This document shows, piece after piece, positions 49,260 to 57,112 of a DNA stretch of 64,000 nt (within the stretch, counting starts at the first letter, position 1; the number at the start of each line of letters is the position of its first letter). Source of the stretch: Andeanibacterium sp035497315. GTDB lineage: Bacteria > Pseudomonadota > Alphaproteobacteria > Sphingomonadales > Sphingomonadaceae. The DNA is taken from assembly GCA_035497315.1 (NCBI GenBank), contig DATJDU010000022.1:31986-95985 (forward strand). Reading direction: 5' to 3'. Under the pieces are notes generated by a model, which saw only the letters and a list, made by a program, of their open reading frames with translations, had not been told where the DNA came from and searched no databases. The position numbers and the translations under genes are program-made.

Positions 49260-50051
49260 TTGTCCCAGCCGGAATATGCCTCCAGCACGTCTCTGATCGA
49301 ACGGATCCGCGCCGAATTCGGCCTCCGTGCGACGGGTATCGTCGTGGCCTTGCTGCTCGAAATGGTGGTCCTTGGGCTGCTGCTGACACTGGGCATGGGC
49401 AAGAAAGAAGAGGCGCCGCTGGCCGCGATCGTAACCACATTCGATTCCGATTCCGATGAGGAGCCTTCGAAACAGCCTGAGGCCAAGCCCGCCGAAAAGA
49501 AGCCCAGCGTGCAGCCAAGCGTCCAGCCGCAGGACCAGCCGCAGCCCGATCCCCAACCGGTGCAGCAGCCTGTGGTGCAACCCCAGCCCGTGCCGAACAC
49601 TCCGGTTCTCATTCCTCTCTCGAAGAACCAGATGGCGCAGCTCGACATTTCGAACCTGCCCAAGGCCCAGCCCGCCCCCGCCCAGTCGAAGCCAGCCTAT
49701 GGCCCGGCCAACACCGGCAGCGCTGGCGACTCAAAGCGAGTGGGCACGGCGCCCAACGGCCAGCCGATGTACGCTGCTCAATGGTATCGCGAGCCCACGC
49801 ATGATGAGCTGGCAGGTTATCTCTCCACGGCTGACGGCCCTGGATGGGGCCTGATCACCTGCAAGACCGTGCCCGAATATCGGGTGGAGGATTGCGTTTT
49901 CCTGGAAGAATCTCCCGCCCATTCGAACATCGCCCGTGCCGCTTTGGCCGCCGCCTGGCAATTCAAGGTCCGCCCCCCGCGCCTGGGCGGGAAATATAAA
50001 TATGGCGAATGGGTGCGGATCAGGATCGATTACGAGATAAGACGGCAATGA
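49260..50051 (+). CDS. TonB-like envelope energy-transducer protein
   Basis: The 263-residue protein has a short cytoplasmic N-terminus, one transmembrane span (GIVVALLLEMVVLGLLLTLGM), a Pro/Gln/Lys-rich periplasm-spanning linker (EAKPAEKKPSVQPSVQPQDQ...) and a C-terminal domain. That domain (GWGLITCKTVPEYRVEDCVFLEESPAHSNIARAALAAAWQFKVRPPR) resembles the TonB C-terminal fold with an extra Cys pair. It may energise a TonB-dependent receptor. The start is TTG at 49260 with GAGGTTCC upstream, the only good candidate. Confidence 0.75.
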   Translation: MSQPEYASSTSLIERIRAEFGLRATGIVVALLLEMVVLGLLLTLGMGKKEEAPLAAIVTTFDSDSDEEPSKQPEAKPAEKKPSVQPSVQPQDQPQPDPQPVQQPVVQPQPVPNTPVLIPLSKNQMAQLDISNLPKAQPAPAQSKPAYGPANTGSAGDSKRVGTAPNGQPMYAAQWYREPTHDELAGYLSTADGPGWGLITCKTVPEYRVEDCVFLEESPAHSNIARAALAAAWQFKVRPPRLGGKYKYGEWVRIRIDYEIRRQ

Positions 50052-50117
50052 GGGATAACCCGATCTTTTCCTGAACTTTCCGGCCGTTTTACAGGTGGGG
50101 TGCAATAGGGGATAGCG

Positions 50118-50999
50118 ATGCGAATTACCTGTATTCCGATGATCGGCGCCATCGTGACCATGCTTGGAAGCGCGCCGGTTCAGGCAACGGAACCGCTCAT
50201 GCTGGAACCGCTATCCGCGTGGAGCGTGGATGCCCATCCGGAGAGCTGCGCATTGCGCCGCAGTTTTGGCACCTCCGAAAAAGAGATGGTTCTGGAGTTG
50301 GACAACTTCACCATGGGCAAGCCCCTGACGGTAACCCTCATCGGCACGGAGATGGAAACTACCAAGTCCTATCCCGCTACCAGTTTCCTTCCCGACGATC
50401 AGATGAAAAAGCAGACCGGGGCTTTCGATTTCGCTCTCTCCGATGGCAGGAAAGGCGTGTTCTTTGTCGAATGGAACGGGTTGCAGCGGCATGCCGCCCC
50501 CAATACCAAGGATGTCTCCACACCGGGGCCCAGCGCTGACAGAAAACGTGAAGCGGAAATCACCGGACTGCTGGTGAGCGGCGCCTTCCAGAACGATATA
50601 ATTCTCCAGACCGGTCCGATGATTGGGCCGATGGATGCGCTTCACCACTGCCTCGCGGATCTGGCCACTTCGAAGGGGCTCAATCCCCGGGCCCTGTCCA
50701 ACCTATCCCGTGATCCAACTCCCCAAGACCCTCAGAAGAAACTTCAGAAAGCCTTCTCCCATTATCCGTCGGAACTGGTCCGGGCGAACAAAAGCGCGCC
50801 CATTCTGGCCCGGGCATTGATTGACGAAACCGGCAAAGCCCTGTCCTGCGAAGTGAAGGATGTCGGGCAGGACAAGCGTTTCGACAAGCTGGTTTGTGGA
50901 GCCATGATGGCTGTCGACAGCTATGATCCTGCACTGGATGCCGAGGGCAAACCGATAAAAGCCTATTACGAGACGCTACAGGTTTTCCGCCTGCACTGA
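50118..50999 (+). CDS. secreted protein with TonB-C-like domain, unknown function
   Basis: The 293-residue protein has a signal peptide (MRITCIPMIGAIVTMLGSAPVQATE). Its N-terminal half (CALRRSFGTSEKEMVLELDNFTMGKPLTVTLIG) is a type repeated in sphingomonad envelope proteins. Its C-terminus (YPSELVRANKSAPILARALIDETGKALSCEVKDVGQDKRFDKLVCGAMMAVDSYDPALDAEGKPIKAYYETLQVF) reads as a TonB-C-like fold. It follows the TonB-like gene by 66 bp on the same strand, and the two probably act together at the envelope. No activity can be named. Confidence 0.7.
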   Translation: MRITCIPMIGAIVTMLGSAPVQATEPLMLEPLSAWSVDAHPESCALRRSFGTSEKEMVLELDNFTMGKPLTVTLIGTEMETTKSYPATSFLPDDQMKKQTGAFDFALSDGRKGVFFVEWNGLQRHAAPNTKDVSTPGPSADRKREAEITGLLVSGAFQNDIILQTGPMIGPMDALHHCLADLATSKGLNPRALSNLSRDPTPQDPQKKLQKAFSHYPSELVRANKSAPILARALIDETGKALSCEVKDVGQDKRFDKLVCGAMMAVDSYDPALDAEGKPIKAYYETLQVFRLH

Positions 51000-51012
51000 G
51001 CGGAAACGCAAT

Positions 51013-51948
51013 TCAGTCTGCCGCCACCTTTTTCACCCAATCCAGCACCGGGCCAGAGAGCGAGGTATCATCCGTGCCAACGGCCATGCCTTCGGTGAAG
51101 TGATTGTGATCGGGCAAGTCCACACTGGCGGAGCAAGGCCCGGTGGGCGTGCATAGGCCAGCAATCATCTGCTGCGCCGTGTGACGCATCGGATCGGGAT
51201 CGAACTCGGCGAAACCGATGAACAGCGGCGTGGCGGCATGATGCAGGCGGGCGATTGCGGCCGGCAGGGTCTGAAGCGAGGCATCGGCGCCGTAATAGAC
51301 ATGCGGTTCGGCGGGCGCCGCATCCGCATAATTCGGCGATAGCAGGATCGCGCCTTTCAGGCCCTTTGCCTCATCGCCATGCAGCTCCGTATGGCCGACA
51401 TAATCCGCCACATGGTTCGCGCCCGCCGAATGGCCCCACAGGACGATCCTGTTCGGATCGCCACCATGCTCCGCGATATTGGCCCGCACCCAGCCGAGCG
51501 CGGCGCGCAGATCCTCTACCCCGCCGGGCCAGGGATGATCCGGCGCGAGGCGGTAATTGATGCCTACGCCCACCATGCCATGCCGCGCTGCCCAGGCAGT
51601 GATGTTATCCGGATAGAACGTGCCGTGCTTATCCCCCCGCACGAAACCGCCGCCATGGACGAAAACGAGCACCGGCAGCGGCCCCTTGGGGTTTCCCGGC
51701 TCATGGATGTCTTCCGGCACGTAGAGATCCAGCTTTTGCAGCGGATCGGCACCATAATCGATGTTGCGGGTCAGGAGGACGCTGGCGTAGCTCTCATCGG
51801 CGAACAAAGGCTCGTAAAGCTGGCCCACCGCCGGGTCCATCGACTGCCCTCGCTCGCGAAGCCGGGCTGCGATATCCGGGGGAACCTGTGCCATGGCGCT
51901 TCCTGCCAGCAATAGGGAACCGAGGCCTGCGGCCAGTTTCAGATGCAT
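51013..51948 (-). CDS. secreted alpha/beta-hydrolase esterase
   Basis: The 311-residue protein has a signal peptide (MHLKLAAGLGSLLLAGSAMA) and an alpha/beta-hydrolase fold of the carboxylesterase/HSL-like type. The oxyanion motif is VFVHGGGFVRGDK, the nucleophile elbow is LWGHSAGANH, and a C-terminal acid and His occur in GFAEFDPDPM and DLPDHNHFTEGM. Substrates are probably short esters. GGGGAG lies upstream of the ATG. It is separate from the transaldolase-family gene. Confidence 0.88.
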   Translation of the reverse strand: MHLKLAAGLGSLLLAGSAMAQVPPDIAARLRERGQSMDPAVGQLYEPLFADESYASVLLTRNIDYGADPLQKLDLYVPEDIHEPGNPKGPLPVLVFVHGGGFVRGDKHGTFYPDNITAWAARHGMVGVGINYRLAPDHPWPGGVEDLRAALGWVRANIAEHGGDPNRIVLWGHSAGANHVADYVGHTELHGDEAKGLKGAILLSPNYADAAPAEPHVYYGADASLQTLPAAIARLHHAATPLFIGFAEFDPDPMRHTAQQMIAGLCTPTGPCSASVDLPDHNHFTEGMAVGTDDTSLSGPVLDWVKKVAAD

Positions 51949-52054
51949 CGCTATCTCCCCGGCGCGGGCTTATTGCTGCCCTTCGCCAAATATCCTTCCG
52001 GGCCATCCCGAAAGGCTGCCCCTCCCCCGCCAGCGCGGAGGAGGGGCTGAGCGA

Positions 52055-53257
52055 TTACTTGTCCATCACCATCGCCACGAAGTCCACCGTCTGGCGGGTA
52101 GCCGCGGCGAATTCGGTTTCGGTCGCCTTGAACGAGCCGAAATGGGCGAACTGGTCAGGGGTCATGCCGTCGAATTCGTAAGCGGCGCGGAAGCTGGGGA
52201 GCTTCAGCAGCTTTTCGATGCTCGCCTTGTTAGGCTCGCGATCGATTGCCTTGGGATCGAAGGCTTCCAGATCGTCTTCGGCATTCATCAGGCCGGCGAT
52301 GTAGCTGGGCGGGCAGGTATAGACCATGTCCGAACCGGCATAATCCTGGATGTGGCGGCTGACAGTCTTGCCGGTCCGCTCGTCCTTTTCGACGCGCATG
52401 GAGCACTGCAGCATCTTGGACGGATGGTTCTCCGACTTGCCGAAGTGATAGGCGCGCTTGAGCACGGCTTCCTCGCCATCACGGATTTCGGGCAGCGTCA
52501 GTTCGATGCCGCGAGCCTTGGCTTCCACCTTCCAGTCGGACAATTCGCCCAGGCGAGCCGACATGTGGGTGATGACCGAACGCCACTTGGAAAGGTCCAC
52601 ACCGGCGGCGCGGGCGCGCAGCAGGCCGGCGCTGACGGCGGACATGCAGCGCATATACTGCGGCACGGTGAAGCTGGTGGTGTTGTTGGTGGAGATGCCG
52701 CGCGCGGTCAGCTCTTCCAGAACCTCGTAACCTTCCTTCGAACCGGGCAGCTTCACCATCACATTGGGAGCCTGCTCGTAGATCGTCAGGCCCTGCGCCA
52801 GCATCTTGTCGCCATCGCGCACGAAGCGCGGGTCGACCTGGCCCGAGAGCATTCCGTACTTGCCGCCCGACTTTTCATAAACCGGCAGGATCGCTTCAGC
52901 GCCCTTCTTCACCAGTTCCAGATAGAGCGTCCAATACACGCCTTCCACGTCCATGCCAGGATTGGCGCGGGCGATGTCACGGATGTGATTGGCCCAGCGT
53001 TCCGGCGCTAGCTTGATCGCCTGCAGCGACAGCGGCGGATTGGTGGTGACGCCGCGGAAACCCATCTCGCCCGTGGTCTCGATGGTTTCATGGTCCATCA
53101 GGCGAGTGACCTGCGCTTCCCAATCGGCGCGCTTGGCTTCCGGCGCCTTGGCCAGCGTTTCCTCACGCCAGCTGGGGAAGATCAGGGGCGAGGAATCCCA
53201 CCAGATTTCGGCATCGGGATTGGTCGCGGCGAGCTTTTCGAGAATGTTCTGGGTCAT
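52055..53257 (-). CDS. transaldolase-family protein, long form
   Basis: The 400-residue protein keeps transaldolase-family segments: FRGVTTNPPLSLQAI near 68-82, VEGVYWTLYLELVKKGAEAI, the Schiff-base Lys in NVMVKLPGSKEG, and GISTNNTTSFTVPQYMRCMSAV. It is longer than typical Tal (about 215-320) because of extra N- and C-terminal segments (PSYIAGLMNAEDDLEAFDPKAI and DFVAMVMDK). It may act on a sugar phosphate or another aldol substrate. It lies downstream of the ferA terminator, so it is probably not part of the fer operon. Confidence 0.75.
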   Translation of the reverse strand: MTQNILEKLAATNPDAEIWWDSSPLIFPSWREETLAKAPEAKRADWEAQVTRLMDHETIETTGEMGFRGVTTNPPLSLQAIKLAPERWANHIRDIARANPGMDVEGVYWTLYLELVKKGAEAILPVYEKSGGKYGMLSGQVDPRFVRDGDKMLAQGLTIYEQAPNVMVKLPGSKEGYEVLEELTARGISTNNTTSFTVPQYMRCMSAVSAGLLRARAAGVDLSKWRSVITHMSARLGELSDWKVEAKARGIELTLPEIRDGEEAVLKRAYHFGKSENHPSKMLQCSMRVEKDERTGKTVSRHIQDYAGSDMVYTCPPSYIAGLMNAEDDLEAFDPKAIDREPNKASIEKLLKLPSFRAAYEFDGMTPDQFAHFGSFKATETEFAAATRQTVDFVAMVMDK

Positions 53258-53320
53258 AGTGGCGCCCCTCTAGGCCGGTTTGCACGCGCCGGGCAATGGC
53301 TGGTTTGCTTTGCAGACGTG

Positions 53321-53362
53321 AGAAAAATCTGGACCGCGCTGCCACAAATGGCAGCGCGGTCC
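53321..53362 (-). terminator. Rho-independent terminator after ferA
   Basis: A 14-bp perfect stem, GGACCGCGCTGCCA (53331-53344) with TGGCAGCGCGGTCC (53349-53362) and loop CAAA, is followed on the minus strand by AGATTTTTCT. It lies about 80 bp beyond the ferA stop and closes the ferB-ferA transcript. Confidence 0.88.
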
Positions 53363-53439
53363 GGGTCGGATCATTGATAATGTCCGAAAACCGCGCTCTG
53401 CCGCTCCAGTTCCCGGACGCGGCTCGGCACGGAAAAATG

Positions 53440-55563
53440 TCAGTGCTGGACGAGCATCAGCGCGTCGAGCGCAACCACACCCTGCCCCTTGGGGTGGACG
53501 ATCACCGGATTGAGGTCGATCTCGCGAATCGCGGGGTTGCCTTCCATCACCCGGCCGATCTCCACGATCAGCCTGGCCAGCGCCGGAACGTCCAGTTCGG
53601 GCGAACCGCGATAGCCCTTGAGCAGAGCGGCCTGCTTGAGCGTGAGCAGCCTGGCGGCGACCTGTTCTTCCGAAAGGTCGGTCGTCAGCAGGACCACGTC
53701 CTTCAGGATTTCCGCCGTCACGCCGCCGAAACCGGCGAGAACCACGGGCCCCCATTCCGGATCGGACTTGGCGCCCACAATCATCTCCAGCCCCATCGTG
53801 CCCATCTTCTCGACCAGCACGCCATCGAGCTGGATCGAGGCATCATAGGCCGCGACATTGGTGAAGATCTTGTCGAAGGCGGCCTTCACCGCTTCGGCGC
53901 TGTCGAGCTTGAGGATCACGCCGCCGGCATCGGATTTGTGGCCGAGCGCGGCAGCCTGCGCCTTGAGCACCACCGGATAGCCGATTTCTTCGGCAGCGGC
54001 AGCGGCATCGTCGGCGGTGGCGGCGAACTTGCTCTTCGGGAACGGAAGGCCCAGCGGAGCGAGCAGTTCCTTGGCCTTATATTCCGGCACCACGCCCGAC
54101 GCGCCCTTGAGCGCGGGGACCGGCAGCGGGGCCTGCGAATTGTCCGACAGGTCGCGCTTGGCGAGGTCCGCCAGACGGGCGATGGCGCGATAGGCACGCT
54201 CGGTCGAGGGGAACCAGGGGATACCCACGGCGCGCAGGCCGTCGATATATTCCTGCGGAACCCGCGCGCCCTCGTCCACACCGGCGAAGACCAGCGGCTT
54301 GGAGAAAGTGCCGTCTTCCAGCACCTTGATGATCGCAGGGAACTTGATCTTGGAAGTGATCGGGTCCGACTGGATGATCGAGGCCACCACCGAACCGACG
54401 CGATCGTCAGCCAGCAGCGCGGTCAGCACCTTGGTGTAGATTTCCGGTTCGGAAAGGCCAGCGGCGGTGATGTCGGTCGGGTTCGAAACCGGCACGAAAT
54501 CGGGCAGCACTGCGCGCAGAGCCGGGCTGTTGTCGTCATTGAGGTCGATCAGGTCGAGCCCGATATCCTCGGCAATGTCGAAGGCCAGGCCGCGCAGCGC
54601 GCCCGATTCACCCAGAACCGCCATGTTCGCACCCGGCAGGCTGGGGCAGCGCAGGGCGATCTCGGTGATGTCTTCCAGCTCTTCCAGCGTGTCGGCGAAG
54701 ATCACGCCTTCGCGGCCGAGCTTGGCCTTCATCAGCGCATAGTCGCCAGCCATAGCGCCCGTGTGGGTCGCGGCCGATTCCTGCGCCTTGTTCGACTTGC
54801 CGGGGTGCAGCATGATGATCGGCTTGCCTGCAGCGCGAGCGCGGCGGGCAGCAGCGATGAAGGCGCTGGGCCGGCGCAAAGATTCCACATACATGGCGAT
54901 GACGTGGGTATCCTCGTCATCGATCAGCCATTCGACATAATCTTCCACGCCCGATGCGGCTTCATTGCCGGTCGAGACCGAGGTCGAGACATAGCAGCCG
55001 CGCGGGTGCAGCGCGGTGGCCAGCACGGCGGCAAGCGCGCCGGACTGGCTGGCGATGCCAACCGCGCGGGCGCCCTTGGGCGGGCTGACCATGTTGGTTT
55101 CGACGAAAGTCAGCGGCACGCGCTCGACGTAATTGGTGCAGCCGAGGCAGTTCGGGCCTTCGATCACCATGCCATATTCGGCCGCGATCACGCCCAGTTC
55201 GAGCTGCTCCTTGAGGCCTTCCTCGCCCGCTTCGGAGAAGCCCGCCGAGTAGATCACCACCGCGCCGCAACCGCGCTTGGCAAGGCCACGCACCGTATCG
55301 AGCACGAAGGGCCGGGGAATGGCCAGCACGGCGCAATCGATTCCTTCGGGAAGCTGATCGACCGAAGCGTAGCACTTGAGGCCCTGAATCTCTTCCCGCT
55401 TGGGATTGACTGGGTAGATATCGCCCGCGAATTCATACTGGACGAGATTGTTGAGCAGCGTCGCGCCGAGCGCGCCGTGCCGGTCGGACGCACCGACAAC
55501 CGCAACGCTCTTGGGGCGCAGCAGCCGGTCGATCTGCTTGTTGGTGAAGCGCTTGCCGCTCAT
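53440..55563 (-). CDS. ferA: feruloyl-CoA/hydroxycinnamoyl-CoA synthetase, NDP-forming acyl-CoA synthetase family
   Basis: The 707-residue protein is a fused two-part NDP-forming acyl-CoA synthetase. Its CoA-binding domain begins SVAVVGASDRHGALGATLLNNLVQYEFAGDIYPVNPK, then comes a ligase-CoA domain with the phosphohistidine region (SAATHTGAMAGDYALM), and an ATP-grasp domain follows (EEIGYPVVLKAQAAALGHKSDAGGVILKL and DGVLVEKMGTMGLEMIVGAKSDPEWGPVVLAGFGG). FerA of Sphingobium SYK-6 belongs to this family, unlike the Fcs type of Pseudomonas. Paired with FerB it would activate ferulate, p-coumarate or caffeate. GGGAG precedes the ATG at 55563. Confidence 0.85.
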   Translation of the reverse strand: MSGKRFTNKQIDRLLRPKSVAVVGASDRHGALGATLLNNLVQYEFAGDIYPVNPKREEIQGLKCYASVDQLPEGIDCAVLAIPRPFVLDTVRGLAKRGCGAVVIYSAGFSEAGEEGLKEQLELGVIAAEYGMVIEGPNCLGCTNYVERVPLTFVETNMVSPPKGARAVGIASQSGALAAVLATALHPRGCYVSTSVSTGNEAASGVEDYVEWLIDDEDTHVIAMYVESLRRPSAFIAAARRARAAGKPIIMLHPGKSNKAQESAATHTGAMAGDYALMKAKLGREGVIFADTLEELEDITEIALRCPSLPGANMAVLGESGALRGLAFDIAEDIGLDLIDLNDDNSPALRAVLPDFVPVSNPTDITAAGLSEPEIYTKVLTALLADDRVGSVVASIIQSDPITSKIKFPAIIKVLEDGTFSKPLVFAGVDEGARVPQEYIDGLRAVGIPWFPSTERAYRAIARLADLAKRDLSDNSQAPLPVPALKGASGVVPEYKAKELLAPLGLPFPKSKFAATADDAAAAAEEIGYPVVLKAQAAALGHKSDAGGVILKLDSAEAVKAAFDKIFTNVAAYDASIQLDGVLVEKMGTMGLEMIVGAKSDPEWGPVVLAGFGGVTAEILKDVVLLTTDLSEEQVAARLLTLKQAALLKGYRGSPELDVPALARLIVEIGRVMEGNPAIREIDLNPVIVHPKGQGVVALDALMLVQH

Positions 55564-55588
55564 CGCTCGAAACTCCCATGCAGGCAAT

Positions 55589-55676
55589 GGCCCCGACTCC
55601 CCACGAGCGGGGATCGGGGCCTATTTCGGTTTGGCTCCCTAATTGGGGAGCGCCGCGCGGACAAGTGCCGCGCGGC
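55589..55676 (-). other. three successive hairpins in the ferB-ferA intercistronic gap
   Basis: The 126-bp gap between ferB stop and ferA start, read on the minus strand, contains CCGCGCGG stems (55652-55676), GCTCCC/GGGAGC (55634-55651), and GGCCCCGA-C-TCCCC pairing with its complement (55589-55621). They are back to back with no coding sequence. They could attenuate ferA, protect ferB mRNA from decay, or act as processing sites. Confidence 0.6.
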
Positions 55677-55689
55677 TATTTGAGGCTGA

Positions 55690-56550
55690 TCAGTCCTTGC
55701 TGACCTTGGTCTTGTCGAACGCGCCAAGGCCGGGCTTGAAGGTCTTCTCGTCAAGGAACTGCTTGGTGGCTTCCTTGCGGGTTTCCCAGCCGCCGAAATC
55801 GTTCAGCGCTTCCTGAGCGCGGATCAGGTAATCTTCGGCATTGTCGTAGGTCATTTCCATGACGCGGCGCATCGCCCACTTGGTGGCGCGCAGGGCATGG
55901 GTGTCCTTCTTCTTCAGATTGTCGACGATTTCCTGCACGCGGGCCTTCAGCTGGTCGGCCGGCACGCTTTCAGTCACCAGGCCCTGTTCGGCAGCCTGCT
56001 TGCCCGACAGGTTCTCGCCCATCATCGCGTGATACATCGCCTTGCGGTAAGGCATCAGTTCGGCCGCAACCTTGGAGGCGCCGCCGCCGGGCAGGATCGC
56101 CCAGTTGATTTCCGAAAGGCCGAACTGCGCATCGTCGGAAGCAATGGCGATATCGCAGGCGAACAGCGGACCATAGGCGCCGCCGAAGCACCAGCCGTTG
56201 ATCATGCCGACAGTGGCCTTTTCATACCAGCGCAGGCGTTCCCACCAGCTGTAGGCTTCGCGCTGGGCCTTGCGGACCGCACCGATGCCGCCGGCTTCGT
56301 TCATGCGGAAATATTCGAGCAGATCCATGCCCGCCGACCATGCGCTGCCCTCGCCAGTGAGGACGAGCACCTGCACGTCGTCGCGGAATTCCAGCGCATC
56401 GAGCACGCGGCCCATCTGGCGGTTGAGCTTGGGGCTCTGGCAATTGCGCTTGTCGGGACGGTTGAAATAGACCCAGGCGACCCCGTCGATAACCTCGTAC
56501 TTGACGGTTTCTTCTTCGGGACGCGGATCGGGTTGCGACGGCATGGCCAT
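55690..56550 (-). CDS. ferB: p-hydroxycinnamoyl-CoA hydratase/lyase (feruloyl-CoA hydratase/lyase)
   Basis: This crotonase-fold enzyme hydrates and cleaves feruloyl-CoA or p-coumaroyl-CoA to vanillin or 4-hydroxybenzaldehyde plus acetyl-CoA. The 286-residue protein has the HCHL-specific SAGMDLLEYFR with the CoA-tunnel Tyr, GMINGWCFGGAYGPLFACDIAIA, the catalytic Glu in FGLSEINWAILPGGG, NAEDYLIRAQEAL with a second active-site Tyr, and the KQFLDEKTFKPGLGAF tail. GAGGAG lies 8 nt before the ATG at 56550. Divergent from a MarR gene, as in SYK-6 ferC. Confidence 0.92.
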   Translation of the reverse strand: MAMPSQPDPRPEEETVKYEVIDGVAWVYFNRPDKRNCQSPKLNRQMGRVLDALEFRDDVQVLVLTGEGSAWSAGMDLLEYFRMNEAGGIGAVRKAQREAYSWWERLRWYEKATVGMINGWCFGGAYGPLFACDIAIASDDAQFGLSEINWAILPGGGASKVAAELMPYRKAMYHAMMGENLSGKQAAEQGLVTESVPADQLKARVQEIVDNLKKKDTHALRATKWAMRRVMEMTYDNAEDYLIRAQEALNDFGGWETRKEATKQFLDEKTFKPGLGAFDKTKVSKD

Positions 56551-56591
56551 GTGACAGACTCCTCGAAAAAGGGACATTCCCTGGTTCAGTA

Positions 56592-56637
56592 ATTGTTATT
56601 GCCCATAGCTATCTGGATTGTTATACGCAACAACAAT
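56592..56637. promoter_or_regulatory. candidate FerC operator region between ferC and ferB
   Basis: The divergent 103-bp gap carries ATTGTTAT twice (56592-56599 and 56617-56624, 25 bp apart). The second is part of the inverted repeat TTGTT-N6-AACAA (56618-56633), a 16-bp palindrome of the size bound by MarR dimers. Placement close to both starts fits simultaneous repression and autoregulation. Confidence 0.55.
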
Positions 56638-56653
56638 CTTAAGGCATCCAACC

Positions 56654-57064
56654 ATGCGCGATCCACTCGTCCACCACCCCGGTTATTCGCTCAGGCGCGC
56701 CTCCAGCGCGATGACTGCGGAGCTTTCGCAGCGTCTGGCCGAACATGGGGTGCGCATCGTTGACGCCACTGTGCTGCTATGGCTGGACGACAATGCCCAG
56801 ATCACCGCCAGCGCTCTGGGCCGCGCACTGGATATCCAGCGGGCCAATATGGTCCCCCTGCTCAAGCGACTGGAAGATCTGGGCCTGATGGAGCGCGCAC
56901 CGATCGACGGCAAATCCCAGGGGCTGAGCCTTACCGCCGAAGGCAAGAAACGCGTAGCTGCCGTGCGCGCCACGATAGACACCTTTGAGGCCGACCTTCT
57001 GGCGCGTATTCCCTTGCAGCATCGCGAACATTTCATTCCCGCGCTCGACGCCCTCTGGCGCTAG
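56654..57064 (+). CDS. ferC: MarR-family regulator, FerC-like
   Basis: The 136-residue protein has the MarR winged helix: ITASALGRALDIQRANMVPLLKRLEDLGLMERAPIDGKSQGLSLTAEGKKRVAAVR, with the recognition helix and DxR-like wing (a Ser-Gln replaces the usual Arg-Arg there). The N-terminus is MRDPLVHHPGYSLRRAS. In SYK-6 FerC represses ferBA and is released by hydroxycinnamoyl-CoA thioesters. Divergent position relative to ferB and the palindromic operator support the same role. AAGG lies upstream of the ATG at 56654. Confidence 0.82.
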   Translation: MRDPLVHHPGYSLRRASSAMTAELSQRLAEHGVRIVDATVLLWLDDNAQITASALGRALDIQRANMVPLLKRLEDLGLMERAPIDGKSQGLSLTAEGKKRVAAVRATIDTFEADLLARIPLQHREHFIPALDALWR

Positions 57065-57112
57065 TCACGATCGCTCGTTAAGCCGAGGCCGCAAATAAGG
57101 CTTTGGGAGCGA

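Noticed and set aside
53296..55683. Long open frame (795 codons) on the + strand opposite ferA
   Set aside because: It is the complement of a strongly supported NDP-forming acyl-CoA synthetase and has no family features.
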